A stretch of 64,000 bases of DNA from Desulforadius tongensis (GTDB lineage Bacteria; Bacillota; Desulfotomaculia; Desulfotomaculales; Desulfohalotomaculaceae). Of this stretch, positions 18,717-27,190 are shown piece after piece (position 1 is the first letter of the stretch; each line of letters begins with the position of its first letter). The DNA is taken from positions 19,772 through 83,771 of the forward strand of contig NZ_JAFBCW010000003.1 in the NCBI RefSeq assembly GCF_016907915.1, read 5' to 3'. The position numbers were made by a program, and so were the translations under genes. The notes under the pieces were generated by a model. That model saw only the letters and a program-made list of their open reading frames with translations, ran no database searches and was not told where the DNA came from.

Positions 18717-20084
18717 TTGGGTAATAGGGAAAACCAAAATATAACCATAGATATAACGGGATTGACGCACAAGGGGGAAGGGGTTGGCCGCCTTCCCGAC
18801 GGCATGGCTGTTTTTGTCCCCGGTGCTGTACCGGGGGAAAAGGCAGCGGTGCAGGTGGTGCGTCGTAAAAAGAATTATGCCCATGCCAGGCTGTTAGATA
18901 TTATAGCACAGGCAGATGAACGCTGCCGACCTCAATGCGCTGTTTACGGCAGGTGCGGGGGCTGTACACTGCAGCACATTGAATATCAAGCCCAGCTGCG
19001 TTATAAAACCGGGCAGGTAAAGGACAGTTTGAGCAGGATAGGAAAGCTAAAAGATGTCAAAGTTCTTCCCACCCTGGGGATGGAACGGCCGTGGCATTAT
19101 AGAAATAAAGTACATTTTCAGGTGCAGGAAATTAACGGCCGGGTAACCCTTGGCTATTTTGAACAGGGAAGCCACTGTTTACTGCCCCTTTCAGCACACC
19201 GCTGCCTGCTGGTGGATGATGAATTAAATGAAGCGGCAAAAACGGTGGAAGAACTGCTGAATAAATACCGGGTACCGGTATTTAACTGGCAGAATAAAAG
19301 AGGTTTGATCCGCCATGTGGTTTTGCGCAAAGGGGCGGTTACCGGAGAAGTGATGGTGGTACTGGTTACCGGCAGCGGCAGGTGGGATGAAGAAAACAGA
19401 TTGGCCCGAGAAATACAGCATATACACCCCCGGGTGGCATCGGTGGTGCGGAACATCAATCAGTCCGGCAGCCGGGTGGTGATGGGAGAAAAGAACAAAA
19501 CCCTGGCCGGAAAACCAACTATAACAGACCGGTTGGGTAGGTTGAAGTTTAATATATCCCCCAATTCCTTTTACCAAGTAAACCCTGCCCAGACTCTGGT
19601 GCTTTATAATAAGGCCAGGGAGTATGCCGGTTTAACGGGAAAGGAAAAGGTGCTGGACGCCTACTGCGGAATCGGCACCATAGCGCTGTTTATGGCAGGT
19701 TGTGCCGGTGAAGTAATGGGACTGGAAATAGTACCGGAAGCGGTGAAAGATGCGGAGGAGAACGCCAAAGAAAACGGTATTGATAACGTCGAGTTTTACC
19801 AGGGGGAAGTGGAAAGACTGCTGCCGCTTCTGAGCAGGGAAGGATACCGGCCGGATGTGGTGGTGCTGGACCCCCCGCGCAGGGGATGCGGGCGGGAAGT
19901 TTTAAGTGTTTTAGCAGAAATGAAAGTGCCCGGGATAGTATATGTATCCTGCGATCCGGGCACACTGGCCAGGGATTTGTCCTACCTGAACAGTAATGGA
20001 TTTGAAATAAAAGAAGTACAGCCGGTGGACATGTTTCCCCAGACTGCGCATGTGGAGTGCGTCGTGAAGATAGAGAAGAAATAG
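18717..20084 (+). CDS. rlmD: 23S rRNA (uracil-5-)-methyltransferase, RlmD/RlmCD type
   Basis: 455 residues. An N-terminal TRAM domain (about 8-62) is followed by the iron-sulfur cysteines Cx5Cx2C (CAVYGRCGGC) with a fourth in HRCLLVDD, the SAM-binding fold (DAYCGIGTIALFMAG) and the catalytic cysteine in VYVSCDPGTLARDL. It makes 5-methyluridine in 23S rRNA using SAM. In Firmicutes one enzyme often modifies two positions (RlmCD). TTG start with AAGGCGG upstream. Single-gene unit. Confidence 0.92.
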   Translation: MGNRENQNITIDITGLTHKGEGVGRLPDGMAVFVPGAVPGEKAAVQVVRRKKNYAHARLLDIIAQADERCRPQCAVYGRCGGCTLQHIEYQAQLRYKTGQVKDSLSRIGKLKDVKVLPTLGMERPWHYRNKVHFQVQEINGRVTLGYFEQGSHCLLPLSAHRCLLVDDELNEAAKTVEELLNKYRVPVFNWQNKRGLIRHVVLRKGAVTGEVMVVLVTGSGRWDEENRLAREIQHIHPRVASVVRNINQSGSRVVMGEKNKTLAGKPTITDRLGRLKFNISPNSFYQVNPAQTLVLYNKAREYAGLTGKEKVLDAYCGIGTIALFMAGCAGEVMGLEIVPEAVKDAEENAKENGIDNVEFYQGEVERLLPLLSREGYRPDVVVLDPPRRGCGREVLSVLAEMKVPGIVYVSCDPGTLARDLSYLNSNGFEIKEVQPVDMFPQTAHVECVVKIEKK

Positions 20085-20140
20085 CTTGAAATCAAAGACT
20101 TTGAAGGTTTTTAACTAAATATGGATGTGTGTTTTATGTT

Positions 20141-20169
20141 CCCTCAGACTATGGTTTGGGGGATTTTTG
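20141..20169 (+). terminator. Probable terminator of rlmD
   Basis: CCCTCAGAC pairs with GTTTGGGGG (two G-T pairs) around a TATG loop, then a run of five T. The stretch 20170-20309 after it holds nothing recognisable. Confidence 0.55.
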
Positions 20170-20309
20170 TTTGAGGGGGGTAAGGATTTTCGCAGAATTG
20201 GATATTTGCGAAATTGTTTGAAAGGAGTAGCTGCATGGTAGGGATAATATGTTTGGGTAGTTTTGAAACATCGAGTGTGTTGTTGTAGATTGTCAAGGAG
20301 AGATGTTAA

Positions 20310-21117
20310 TGTCAATATAATTTTTAACATATTTGCAAATATAACTTTTAACACTTTTGACTAAGTATTTTTTGAATTACTTGTAAATATTTTGTCTTTA
20401 ACTCTGTAAGATTTGCCTGTTATTTTTTCAACAAGCAAGATTCAATTATTTCTTTATTCGGTAAAGGAGAAAGGTATTCTTTTTCTTTTTTTATAAGCAT
20501 TATAGGTTTTACTCCTGTGGTTTGATTTATTTCATTATTTACTTCATCACTTAATCTATTTATTATTTCAACTAATTCTTCTTCATTCTCGAATTCATAA
20601 TTGTAAGGGATTAACCTACTTATAAACCTGTTAGCAGACTCTACTTTTCCTTTAGTTTGAGGAGATCGAACATTGCATTTTTCTGGTGTAAATTTAAAAT
20701 CTTTTGAAAACTGTCTAAACTCCTCAGTAAACTTTTTGTTTTTACATTTACTATACTACTCATGTTATCTGTAAGTAATCTTTTTGGAACTCCTCCATAA
20801 TATTTAAATGATTCAATAAGACATCTAAATACATCTTCTTTTGTCTTTGATTTACTATAAGTAAATTTATGCATTCTTGAATATCCTAACGTTGTTGTAA
20901 GAATATTAAATTTAAATATCTCTCCATTTTTTGAAATCATAGTTATGTCTTCTTTGAAATCAAACTGCAGTTGTTCTCCTGGCTTAGTTTCATATCTTGG
21001 ATGAACTACAGATTTGTTTTTACTTTTTAATTTATGCTTTCTTATGTAATAATTAAAGTTTGAACGTGTTCCTATAGTCTTATCCTTTGCGTAAAAGTAT
21101 TTGGAACAATCGAGGGA
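20310..21117 (-). mobile_element. Truncated IS21-family element
   Basis: The right-hand (3') end is readable: it begins at the TGTCAATATAA at 20310 and contains two near-copies of ATAA(T/C)TTTTAACA, the repeated transposase sites usual at IS21 ends. Inside is a damaged istA. The other end is lost where the element abuts a serine recombinase fragment near 21117, so the istB helper gene and the N-terminal helix-turn-helix of IstA are missing or lie elsewhere. Confidence 0.7.
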
Positions 21118-21126
21118 AAAAATCAA
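20420..21126 (-). pseudogene. IstA transposase (IS21 family), truncated and frameshifted
   Basis: The DDE integrase core is recognisable (QLQFDFKEDITM, then GGVPKRLLTDNMSS). A single-base loss in the T5 run at 20733-20737 shifts the frame: the downstream part continues in another frame as KKFTEEFRQFSKDF, then RSPQTKGKVESANRFISRL with the third catalytic Glu, ending at TAA 20420-20422. The N terminus is cut at the junction near 21117. Not functional. Confidence 0.85.
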
Positions 21127-21635
21127 TAGTTTGGCGATGTGTTAGTAGATTAGAGAATACAGGTTCATTTTGTGATGCATCAACCATATCTGAAGATATA
21201 CTAAAAGAGAAAATCATAAAAGCAATTAATCTTGTCATTGGTGAAAAAAGTACCTTTATTGCTACACTAAAAACGAATATAGAAACTGTGCTTAATGAAA
21301 ACTATGATAAGACTACAACCGATATTGATACTAAATTGGATGAGCTGCAAAACGAGCTTCTCAAGCTAGCAAACTCAAAATCGGATTATAGCGACGTTGC
21401 TGATGAAATTTACCGCTTGCGGGAACTGAAGCAAAATGTACTGGTTGAAAATGCAGAGCGTGAAGGAAAAAGGCAACGAATCGCGGAGATGACAGCCTTC
21501 TTAAATGAGCAGTCCTATGAGATGGAGGAATATGATGAGCAGTTAGTAAGGCGGCTTATTGAAAAGGTGATGGTCTTTGATGATAAGTTAATTATAGGAT
21601 TTAAGTCTGGGGTCGTGATTGATATTGAAATATAA
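21118..21635 (+). pseudogene. C-terminal fragment of a large serine recombinase
   Basis: From KSIVWRCVSRLENTGSFCDAS to the end the protein matches the pattern of the zinc-ribbon and coiled-coil tail of large serine recombinases (TnpX/resolvase group), finishing with LIEKVMVFDDKLIIGFKSGV. The catalytic N-terminal domain is absent, replaced by IS21 sequence. The coding frame can be opened from an ATG at 21087 but its first ten residues come from the IS side. Composition is AT-rich. Confidence 0.8.
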
Positions 21636-21647
21636 TTATAAAGATAT

Positions 21648-21684
21648 CCACCGATTATATTAACATATTAACGGTGGCTTTTTG
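21648..21684 (+). terminator. Terminator after the recombinase fragment
   Basis: CCACCG pairs with CGGTGG (A/T-rich pairing inside) and CTTTTTG follows. Confidence 0.6.
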
Positions 21685-21703
21685 CCCGACACTTAGCTTT
21701 GAT

Positions 21704-21732
21704 TTGACAGAGTATAGAGAAAGAACTACAAT
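21704..21732 (+). promoter_or_regulatory. Near-consensus sigma-A promoter for the GNAT unit
   Basis: TTGACA and TACAAT are separated by exactly 17 bases. The expected start is near 21739, giving a leader of about 275 bases before the acetyltransferase gene. Confidence 0.75.
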
Positions 21733-21738
21733 AATACA

Positions 21739-22016
21739 TGTACATGTTGATGCGATGTTTGGAACGAAATGCATGACTTGAATGTGATAGCAAATTACGT
21801 TTTTGAAAAGTGGAAACATGTATCTTCGTTTGCTTGTAGTCTTGGAGCATATTTTTCGCTTAACACGTATGTAGACACGAATTTTGATAAAAGGAGATTG
21901 CTGTTTGAAGAAAAACAACACCTTGGAGATTGTAAGCTAACCGGGAGGTTTGCGTAAATACAGTCTCACACAAACCTCCCAGTATTGCAGTTAACAATCA
22001 TCAGGAGGAAAAATTA
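21739..22016 (+). promoter_or_regulatory. Long structured leader of the GNAT gene
   Basis: The leader ends in a long imperfect hairpin: GGGAGGTTTG pairs with CAAACCTCCC, flanked by GATTGT ... ACAATC and TAAC ... GTTA. No T run follows. A 62-codon frame (21769-21957) runs through it without a good ribosome site. The layout recalls antibiotic-inducible attenuation leaders, but no family match could be made. Confidence 0.4.
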
Positions 22017-22643
22017 ATGAATAAAAATGACTATATCATTCGTTTAGAAAGAGAAGAAGAATACCGTGAGGTCGAAAACCTTGTAAGAGAGGCATTTTGG
22101 AATGTATACCGTCCGGGATGCTTGGAGCATTATGTATTGAACCAGCTGCGAACTGATGTAGCTTTTGTGCCGGAACTGGACTTTGTAATGGAGAAGGACG
22201 GTAAGCTGATTGGCCAGAACATTTTTATGAGAGCGAATATTAAAGCCGATGATGGCAGGGATATTCCCATCATGACAATGGGGCCTATCTGTATAGCGCC
22301 GGAATTTAAAAGACAGGGTTACGGAAAAATACTGTTGGACTATTCTCTTGAAAAAGCAGCAGATTTTGGTGCGGGTGCAGTATGCTTGGAAGGAAATATC
22401 GACTTCTATGGAAAGAGCGGATTTACTTTTGCCAGTGAGTTTGGCATCCGTTATCATGGATTGCCTGAAGGTGAAGATGCATCATTCTTTTTATGTAAGG
22501 AATTGATATCGGGCTATCTTGATGGAATTACCGGAGAGTATGCTACACCGCAGGTATATTTTGTAGATGAAGCAGAAGCCGAGGAGTTCGATAAGGCATT
22601 CATACATAAGGAGAAATTGAAACTTCCGGGACAGCTTTTCTAA
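22017..22643 (+). CDS. GNAT-family N-acetyltransferase
   Basis: 208 residues. The acetyl-CoA binding motif A is read as IAPEFKRQGYGKILLDYSL (about residues 98-116), followed by the GFTFASEFGIRYHGL segment of motif B. It transfers an acetyl group to an unknown amine, perhaps a small molecule or antibiotic. RBS CAGGAGG stands 8 bases upstream. The gene sits between a recombinase stub and a broken yjdF within mobile-element debris and was probably acquired by transfer. Confidence 0.88.
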   Translation: MNKNDYIIRLEREEEYREVENLVREAFWNVYRPGCLEHYVLNQLRTDVAFVPELDFVMEKDGKLIGQNIFMRANIKADDGRDIPIMTMGPICIAPEFKRQGYGKILLDYSLEKAADFGAGAVCLEGNIDFYGKSGFTFASEFGIRYHGLPEGEDASFFLCKELISGYLDGITGEYATPQVYFVDEAEAEEFDKAFIHKEKLKLPGQLF

Positions 22644-22664
22644 GCGAAAAACAAATTTAAAGCA

Positions 22665-22795
22665 AAGATAGAAACGCAACGAGTGCCATTGGCATTCCAG
22701 AGCCGGAAGGTAGCCCGGCCGTCCTGCATCTGCAGGGTAAGTAACTTGCCCCTCCGGGTTGTCCGTTCTTTGCTCATCGAAATCTTGTAAGGAGG
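22665..22795 (+). ncRNA. yjdF riboswitch motif
   Basis: The stretch before the yjdF remnant has the compact, GC-richer, repeatedly self-complementary pattern expected of the yjdF RNA (segments GAAACGCAACGAGTGCC, GCCGGAAGGTAGCCCGGC, CTGCATCTGCAG, GTAAGTAACTTGCCCC) and ends at the ribosome site GTAAGGAGGG. yjdF RNAs bind aromatic aza compounds and control yjdF translation. Identification rests on the motif's look plus the downstream gene; boundaries are approximate. Confidence 0.75.
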
Positions 22796-22802
22796 GATTG
22801 TC

Positions 22803-23218
22803 ATGGGCAAAGCAAGTGGCAAGCTGACAGTGTATTTTGAGAAATTGTTCTGGGTAGGCATCTTTGAACGATTCGAAGATGGTAAGCTATCCGTAGCAAA
22901 GTGACCTTTGGTGCTGAACCGAAGGATGGTGAGATTTATGAGTTTATTTTGAAACACTATTACAGTTTGCAATTCAGTCCTACTGTGGCATGTGTTGTAA
23001 AGGAAACTAAAAGAAATCCTAAGAGAGTACAGCGAGATGTGAAAAAACAATTACAGGATACTGGAATTGGCACAAAATCGCAGTAAGCTCTAAAATTAAA
23101 GCAGGAACAGAACAAGCAGGAACGTAAGGTGAAAAGTCGAGAACAGAAACTGGCTGAAGCTAAGCGTATGTTTGAACTGAAAAAGCAAAAGAAACAAGAT
23201 AAGCACAGAGGACGTTAA
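22803..23218 (+). pseudogene. yjdF: yjdF (DUF2992 protein), broken
   Basis: The normal start MGKASGKLTVYFEKLFWVGI is intact but the frame ends at TGA after SVAK because one G is missing (near 22899). The next frame carries on as VTFGAEPKDGEIYEF to GTGIGTKSQ, where a TAA replaces a Gln codon (23084-23086). The lysine/glutamine-rich tail (KVKSREQK ... KHRGR) then continues in frame to TAA at 23216. One frameshift plus one nonsense change: not functional unless recoded. The riboswitch and terminator around it are intact. Confidence 0.88.
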
Positions 23219-23231
23219 TTGCGCTTATCAA

Positions 23232-23280
23232 AAAGGCTCCTCATCACCGGAGAAAATCCAGTGATGAGGAGCCTTGCTTT
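23232..23280 (+). terminator. Strong terminator after yjdF
   Basis: A 15-bp stem (23233-23247 with 23261-23275), seven-base-plus loop, then GCTTT. Confidence 0.8.
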
Positions 23281-23319
23281 ATGGAATTGCGACGTAGAGT
23301 ACCTTTTTCGTTTAAGTCA

Positions 23320-23484
23320 TTATCTATCTACATTCACCGTTACACTAGACTTAAATTCCACAGTGAACCGGTCCTCGTAGACGGTGACCTTTTCAATCAG
23401 CTGCCGGACAAGCGGTTCGTCGTATTCGGTCAGGGCGGTGGGCTGTTCCTGCAGGAAGGTGCCCATGCCGGCGATACGCATCTT
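23320..23484 (-). pseudogene. C-terminal stub of a second large serine recombinase
   Basis: Reverse-strand reading gives KMRIAGMGTFLQEQPTALTE, then LVRQLIEKVTVYEDRFTVEFKSSVTVNV and a stop, the same terminal domain as in the fragment at 21118-21635. The codon use is GC-rich, unlike that other fragment, so the two come from different elements. Everything upstream of about 23484 is lost. Confidence 0.75.
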
Positions 23485-23549
23485 AAAAAGCCTAACAAAA
23501 ACACATTAAGTGCATATAGAAAACAAGGGATTCTGCGTATTTTGCGAAT

Positions 23550-23965
23550 TTGCAAAATACCAGAACCTCTTGTAAAACGGCTACTCTGAGGGAATTTATC
23601 CACATCAATTTAGATATAGATGACAGGCTTATGGCAGGGGATGTGACTTTGGTAAATGATATTGCCAAAGTCAATATGGATAACGGTACAGTGAAAAATT
23701 TCTATTCCTTCGCAACAAAATACTGCAGCCATCATAAGCATTTAGACTTCCTTATCTATGATAGTTATGTGGATAGGCTTCTTCGCTATTTTAGAGACGT
23801 TGATGGCTTTTATAGGTTTAGCAATGACGATTTGAAGGATTACATTAAGTTTAAAACATATTACTGGAATTCGGCAAGTTCTATAATCTTGCTCCCTATA
23901 ACCTGAAAGACATAGATAAGTACCTGTGGCAGCTTGGAAAGGAAAAATTCCCTAAAAAGTATTAA
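23550..23965 (+). pseudogene. Conserved hypothetical protein, truncated and frameshifted
   Basis: The frame from 23550 reads FIHINLDIDDRLMAGDVTLVND, then NFYSFATKYCSHH and IYDSYVDRLLRYFRDVDGFYRF, then loses frame near 23870. A second frame restores FGKFYNLAPYNLKDIDKYLWQ and LGKEKFPKKY before TAA at 23963. The pattern resembles a conserved Firmicute protein of unknown role that I cannot name. The N terminus looks cut at the junction after 23484. Confidence 0.6.
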
Positions 23966-23996
23966 GCGATTGTTAAGATGAAAGGTATGATAAATA

Positions 23997-24470
23997 TTGG
24001 CTCAAATAGAATTTTTGATGCGGGCTGTGATAAACTTTTATAAATCTAACGACAGAAATGCTCCCGTAGTAATCAAGAGAGTAAAAGAGTACGACAGTGA
24101 AGAAATGTTCATGGCCAGATTAGAAAGAGCGATTTTTGACTCATGTGATGAAGACTGCAAGGCAACCCCATCAAGATATGCAATATGGGGAGAAGATATT
24201 CGTAGCCTTAGTATTTCTGCAAAAGAAGCAATGAAAAATGGGAATATCGAACAAGCGGAAAAATTAATAAATCAAGTTATTAATAGTATGGGCGCGTTTA
24301 TAGACGCTCAATTGATACTCAGCAACTTGCCTGGAAACGTTAGCTTTGTCAAATCTAAAGATATTATTAAATCCTATATAACCAGTTTACTAGAAAACAA
24401 AGAACCATCAGATCCTGAAAAGGACTATTTAATCGACAGCATGAAGGAGATAATGAAAAGTATCGAGTGA
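23997..24470 (+). CDS. Hypothetical protein upstream of SIR2-like system
   Basis: 157 residues, mostly predicted helix, no signal peptide or membrane segment. An N-terminal block with aromatic and charged residues (VINFYKSNDRNAPVVIKRV) is followed by a helical repeat-like part (SISAKEAMKNGNIEQAEKLINQ). The TTG start at 23997 has no clear ribosome site, so the N terminus may be lost or start elsewhere. No family recognised. First of three genes running to 26857 with gaps of about 96 and 35 bases. Confidence 0.6.
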   Translation: MAQIEFLMRAVINFYKSNDRNAPVVIKRVKEYDSEEMFMARLERAIFDSCDEDCKATPSRYAIWGEDIRSLSISAKEAMKNGNIEQAEKLINQVINSMGAFIDAQLILSNLPGNVSFVKSKDIIKSYITSLLENKEPSDPEKDYLIDSMKEIMKSIE

Positions 24471-24566
24471 AGCGATTGATTAATGAAAGAACCATTCGTC
24501 AAGCAAACAGAAGCCGAATCTAATTCCTAATCAAATAGAGTCTGTGCTATTTTAGGAGGTGAGCAA

Positions 24567-25403
24567 ATGCTAAGTATTGAAGAGTATATTGCCCGTAGAA
24601 AAAAAGAGGATAGACTCAATGAATTTGATATTGAAGCACGTTCTCAAAATTTAAAAATCTGTGTGGATTACGTATTTGAGTATTTTAACAACTATTTGAA
24701 TACTACTGAAGCCGAAGAAAAAACAGTGCTTCATAGTGAAAAATTAGACAAGTATCGTAAGCAACTTCAAAATTATGAGCCTGAAGTTAGAGAATGGGCG
24801 GTTGGTATTTACGATGAATATGGAAAACAGATCCACAGGTATATCGGTAATATAATGAGGGAGCATGAACTGTTTTTCCTATATAATACGGACAGCGAGT
24901 TTAGAAATATTTCATATGATTGCTATACTAAACTTATTAAGAAACTGCCATTTCTTAAGGATGAGACTGAAATGCTTTTCCTTTTTATCAAAGATTATCA
25001 TCGGGTTCAAAGCCAAAAGCATTTTGAGTTTGGAGTGCCGACAATTACCGAAGAAATTAGTGATTGGATCAATAATACATGGACAAAATATCAGGTTAAT
25101 CTCCTCGCATTCGCATATGATTGGATAAATAGTTTTTATGATAATGAGGAAATTTGGCCTTCGACACATAGAAAGAAGAGTCAATATACGTGGAGAAAGT
25201 ATGACTATGATTATAAGCAGAAAAGTAATCTCTTTAATATTGATTCACTATACAGAAGAATGCCGAAAAAACCTTTTATAAAAGGAAGAAAGCAGGAACT
25301 TGAAATTCTGTTTATGTATTATTGGCTTCATGATATGGAAGGCGATGACGAAGGATATTGGCAGCAATATTTGGAGACTGTTTTGGCTGCTTTAAAAAAA
25401 TAA
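24567..25403 (+). CDS. Helix-rich protein of unknown function, partner of SIR2-like gene
   Basis: 278 residues, soluble, very rich in Tyr, Glu, Lys and Trp. No motif I recognise. It begins MLSIEEYIARRKKEDRLNEF and ends in an acidic stretch (YWLHDMEGDDEGYW). AGGAGGTGA lies 6 bases before the ATG, one of the best ribosome sites in the island. The SIR2-like gene begins 35 bases after its stop, so the two are very likely co-expressed. Could be a sensor, an inhibitor or a complex partner of the SIR2-like protein; this is inference from position only. Confidence 0.7.
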   Translation: MLSIEEYIARRKKEDRLNEFDIEARSQNLKICVDYVFEYFNNYLNTTEAEEKTVLHSEKLDKYRKQLQNYEPEVREWAVGIYDEYGKQIHRYIGNIMREHELFFLYNTDSEFRNISYDCYTKLIKKLPFLKDETEMLFLFIKDYHRVQSQKHFEFGVPTITEEISDWINNTWTKYQVNLLAFAYDWINSFYDNEEIWPSTHRKKSQYTWRKYDYDYKQKSNLFNIDSLYRRMPKKPFIKGRKQELEILFMYYWLHDMEGDDEGYWQQYLETVLAALKK

Positions 25404-25438
25404 TAATATAGTATTTAGCAGGGGGAATTTAGGTTCAT

Positions 25439-26857
25439 ATGAAATCCGTTCTATTGGGAAATGGAATCAACATTCAATTTGGCGGTAAAGCTTATTCAAA
25501 TGATTTTATTATGAAGAGGATAATATTCAATGCAAGATCTAATAGATACGATCCGCTATTTGGAGGCTTAGTTTCCGGAAAAGAAATTGAGAGAATCTTT
25601 AGAGCGTTTGTAGACATTGCGAACAAAATACTAAACGGTGATTACGATGGTATTGGAAATGTCGATGACCAAGAAGCCATCAAAGATTTTAAGAACAGAT
25701 ATATTGCCCCTATCCTAAAATACTATGAGATTATGCTTGAGGATTGGTTTCTATTAATAAGGTTATTCTTTATTACAAATTCAGACATTAAAGATCAGTG
25801 GCAGTCAGCTAAGCAAGGATTTGAGCGAATGATTCTTGATGCAATATATAATGAAGGGCTGCTCAATAGTGTTTATCAAAGTATGAATAAAAAGGTAAAA
25901 AAGTTTTTGAAAAGCTTCGATTATATTTTTTCTCTCAATTACGATCGTAATATAGAAGCGCTAACAGGTAGAGAGGTGTTTCATCTGCATGGAGATTATT
26001 CTTCTCTTGCTGATAGTGAAGACCCGGGTACTATCCAAGGATATATCCGCCATCAGGCAGGAGAACCGACGATTGTCATAGAGGAATTTCGTCATTGCTT
26101 TTGTAATGCGCTTCTTGACTATAGTGGTGAACTCAAATTTAAACGAGCATCAGATATTATAAAGTGTACAAACGAATTGAATCGTTGGCTTGAACTATCA
26201 AAGCTTAATGTAGATGAATTTAAAAAACAGATAGCGGCTCTGAAAGAAAAAGATAAGAATGCCTATCAGTATGTTATTACATATATTCATAACCCCACGC
26301 TTCGAATTGGTACAGATTATCATTTTGAGAAGCTGTCAAATTTAGAAGGTGAATTGCATATCATAGGACTATCTCCAAATAATGATAGCCATATATTTAA
26401 ATGCATAAATGAAAGCAAATTAGATAAGGTTTGTTTTTACTATTATTCTGAAAAAGATAAAAATGTTTCTATTAATAAACCTTATAAGCTTTTAAGTGTT
26501 GAAGATTTATGGAAATCTTTAGACGCTGAAAAGAAAAAATACAATTGTTCATATCCGATACCGGATGATCCAATGATTGATAAGTTCATTGAGGTTTTTA
26601 ATGCATTATCGTTTGACCTAATTCCGAAAGAGAAGATTATCGATGAAGTAAATTCCATTCCTCAATTTAGAGCGGATCAGCTTTGTGCAATGGTAAGAAA
26701 AGAACTGGAAGAACAAAAAGAACGAGGCAATCCTAAAAATGAAGACGAGTTGATGCGAGGCTTTAATGAAATCAGCCGAATCGGGTTACGTGAAGGGGTA
26801 TTACCTTCAGCTCTATTTATGCTGTACACAATGAATGCTAAAAAATACAAGGATTAA
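25439..26857 (+). CDS. SIR2-like domain protein, putative NAD-consuming defence effector
   Basis: 472 residues. The first ~320 residues show the SIR2-like pattern: nucleotide loop LLGNGINIQFGG (residues 5-16), SLNYD (165-169) as the TxNYD-type motif, HLHGD (182-186) with the expected catalytic His, and IIGLSPNNDSHIF near 310 for the closing NAD-site strand. The C-terminal ~150 residues are helical and unassigned. SIR2-like domains in phage-defence proteins hydrolyse NAD to arrest infected cells. Neither a HerA, STAND nor Argonaute gene is adjacent, so it is not one of the well-known pairings. Function inferred from motifs. Confidence 0.65.
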   Translation: MKSVLLGNGINIQFGGKAYSNDFIMKRIIFNARSNRYDPLFGGLVSGKEIERIFRAFVDIANKILNGDYDGIGNVDDQEAIKDFKNRYIAPILKYYEIMLEDWFLLIRLFFITNSDIKDQWQSAKQGFERMILDAIYNEGLLNSVYQSMNKKVKKFLKSFDYIFSLNYDRNIEALTGREVFHLHGDYSSLADSEDPGTIQGYIRHQAGEPTIVIEEFRHCFCNALLDYSGELKFKRASDIIKCTNELNRWLELSKLNVDEFKKQIAALKEKDKNAYQYVITYIHNPTLRIGTDYHFEKLSNLEGELHIIGLSPNNDSHIFKCINESKLDKVCFYYYSEKDKNVSINKPYKLLSVEDLWKSLDAEKKKYNCSYPIPDDPMIDKFIEVFNALSFDLIPKEKIIDEVNSIPQFRADQLCAMVRKELEEQKERGNPKNEDELMRGFNEISRIGLREGVLPSALFMLYTMNAKKYKD

Positions 26858-26881
26858 AATTTTAATTTTTTTCTTTATATT

Positions 26882-26947
26882 ATTGATATGTTCCCGTATA
26901 CCTCGGATTTTCAAAAACAGCCAAAAACCCATTGATATGTTCCCGTA
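26882..26947 (+). repeat. 17-bp direct repeat pair, possible transposon-end debris
   Basis: ATTGATATGTTCCCGTA occurs at 26882-26898 and 26931-26947, 49 bases apart. Repeated sites of this size and spacing occur at ends of IS21-type elements, but no transposase is adjacent here. Confidence 0.6.
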
Positions 26948-26989
26948 AACGTAAGGTGCAAAAAATCAGCCCAAGACATCAATCCAAGC

Positions 26990-27190
26990 GGCTCGTGCCA
27001 TGTGGAAACTGTTTGCTTACTAGAAAAATCAAGGGTTTAGAGTAGTAACTACCGCGGGCACAAGGTCGTGCGGCTTCCGGTGATAACTCCAAGCCTTGTG
27101 TGGAACGGCGGCTTCTCATTGCTCCCCGGTTAACCGCCTGCGAGTTTACACCTGGCGGCAGCCTTTTGCAGCTGGGCTGGATTCACTGCA
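26990..27190 (-). ncRNA. Possible omega-RNA / right end of a TnpB (IS200/IS605) relic
   Basis: GC-rich and hairpin-dense compared with its surroundings. On the reverse strand it follows the tnpB remnant directly and finishes in a nested stem-loop GCCGCACGAC ... GGTAGTTACTAC, reminiscent of IS605-type right ends where the guide scaffold stops. Sequence identity to known omega-RNAs could not be checked. Confidence 0.4.

Noticed and set aside
20115..20354. 79-codon reverse frame
   Set aside because: It crosses the IS21 end and a probable terminator and lacks a ribosome site.
21769..21957. 62-codon frame in the GNAT leader as a real protein
   Set aside because: No usable ribosome site and no family pattern; a role as leader peptide remains possible but unsupported.
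23281..23589. Forward 102-codon frame
   Set aside because: It is the antisense of the serine-recombinase stub, whose reverse-strand protein pattern is clear.
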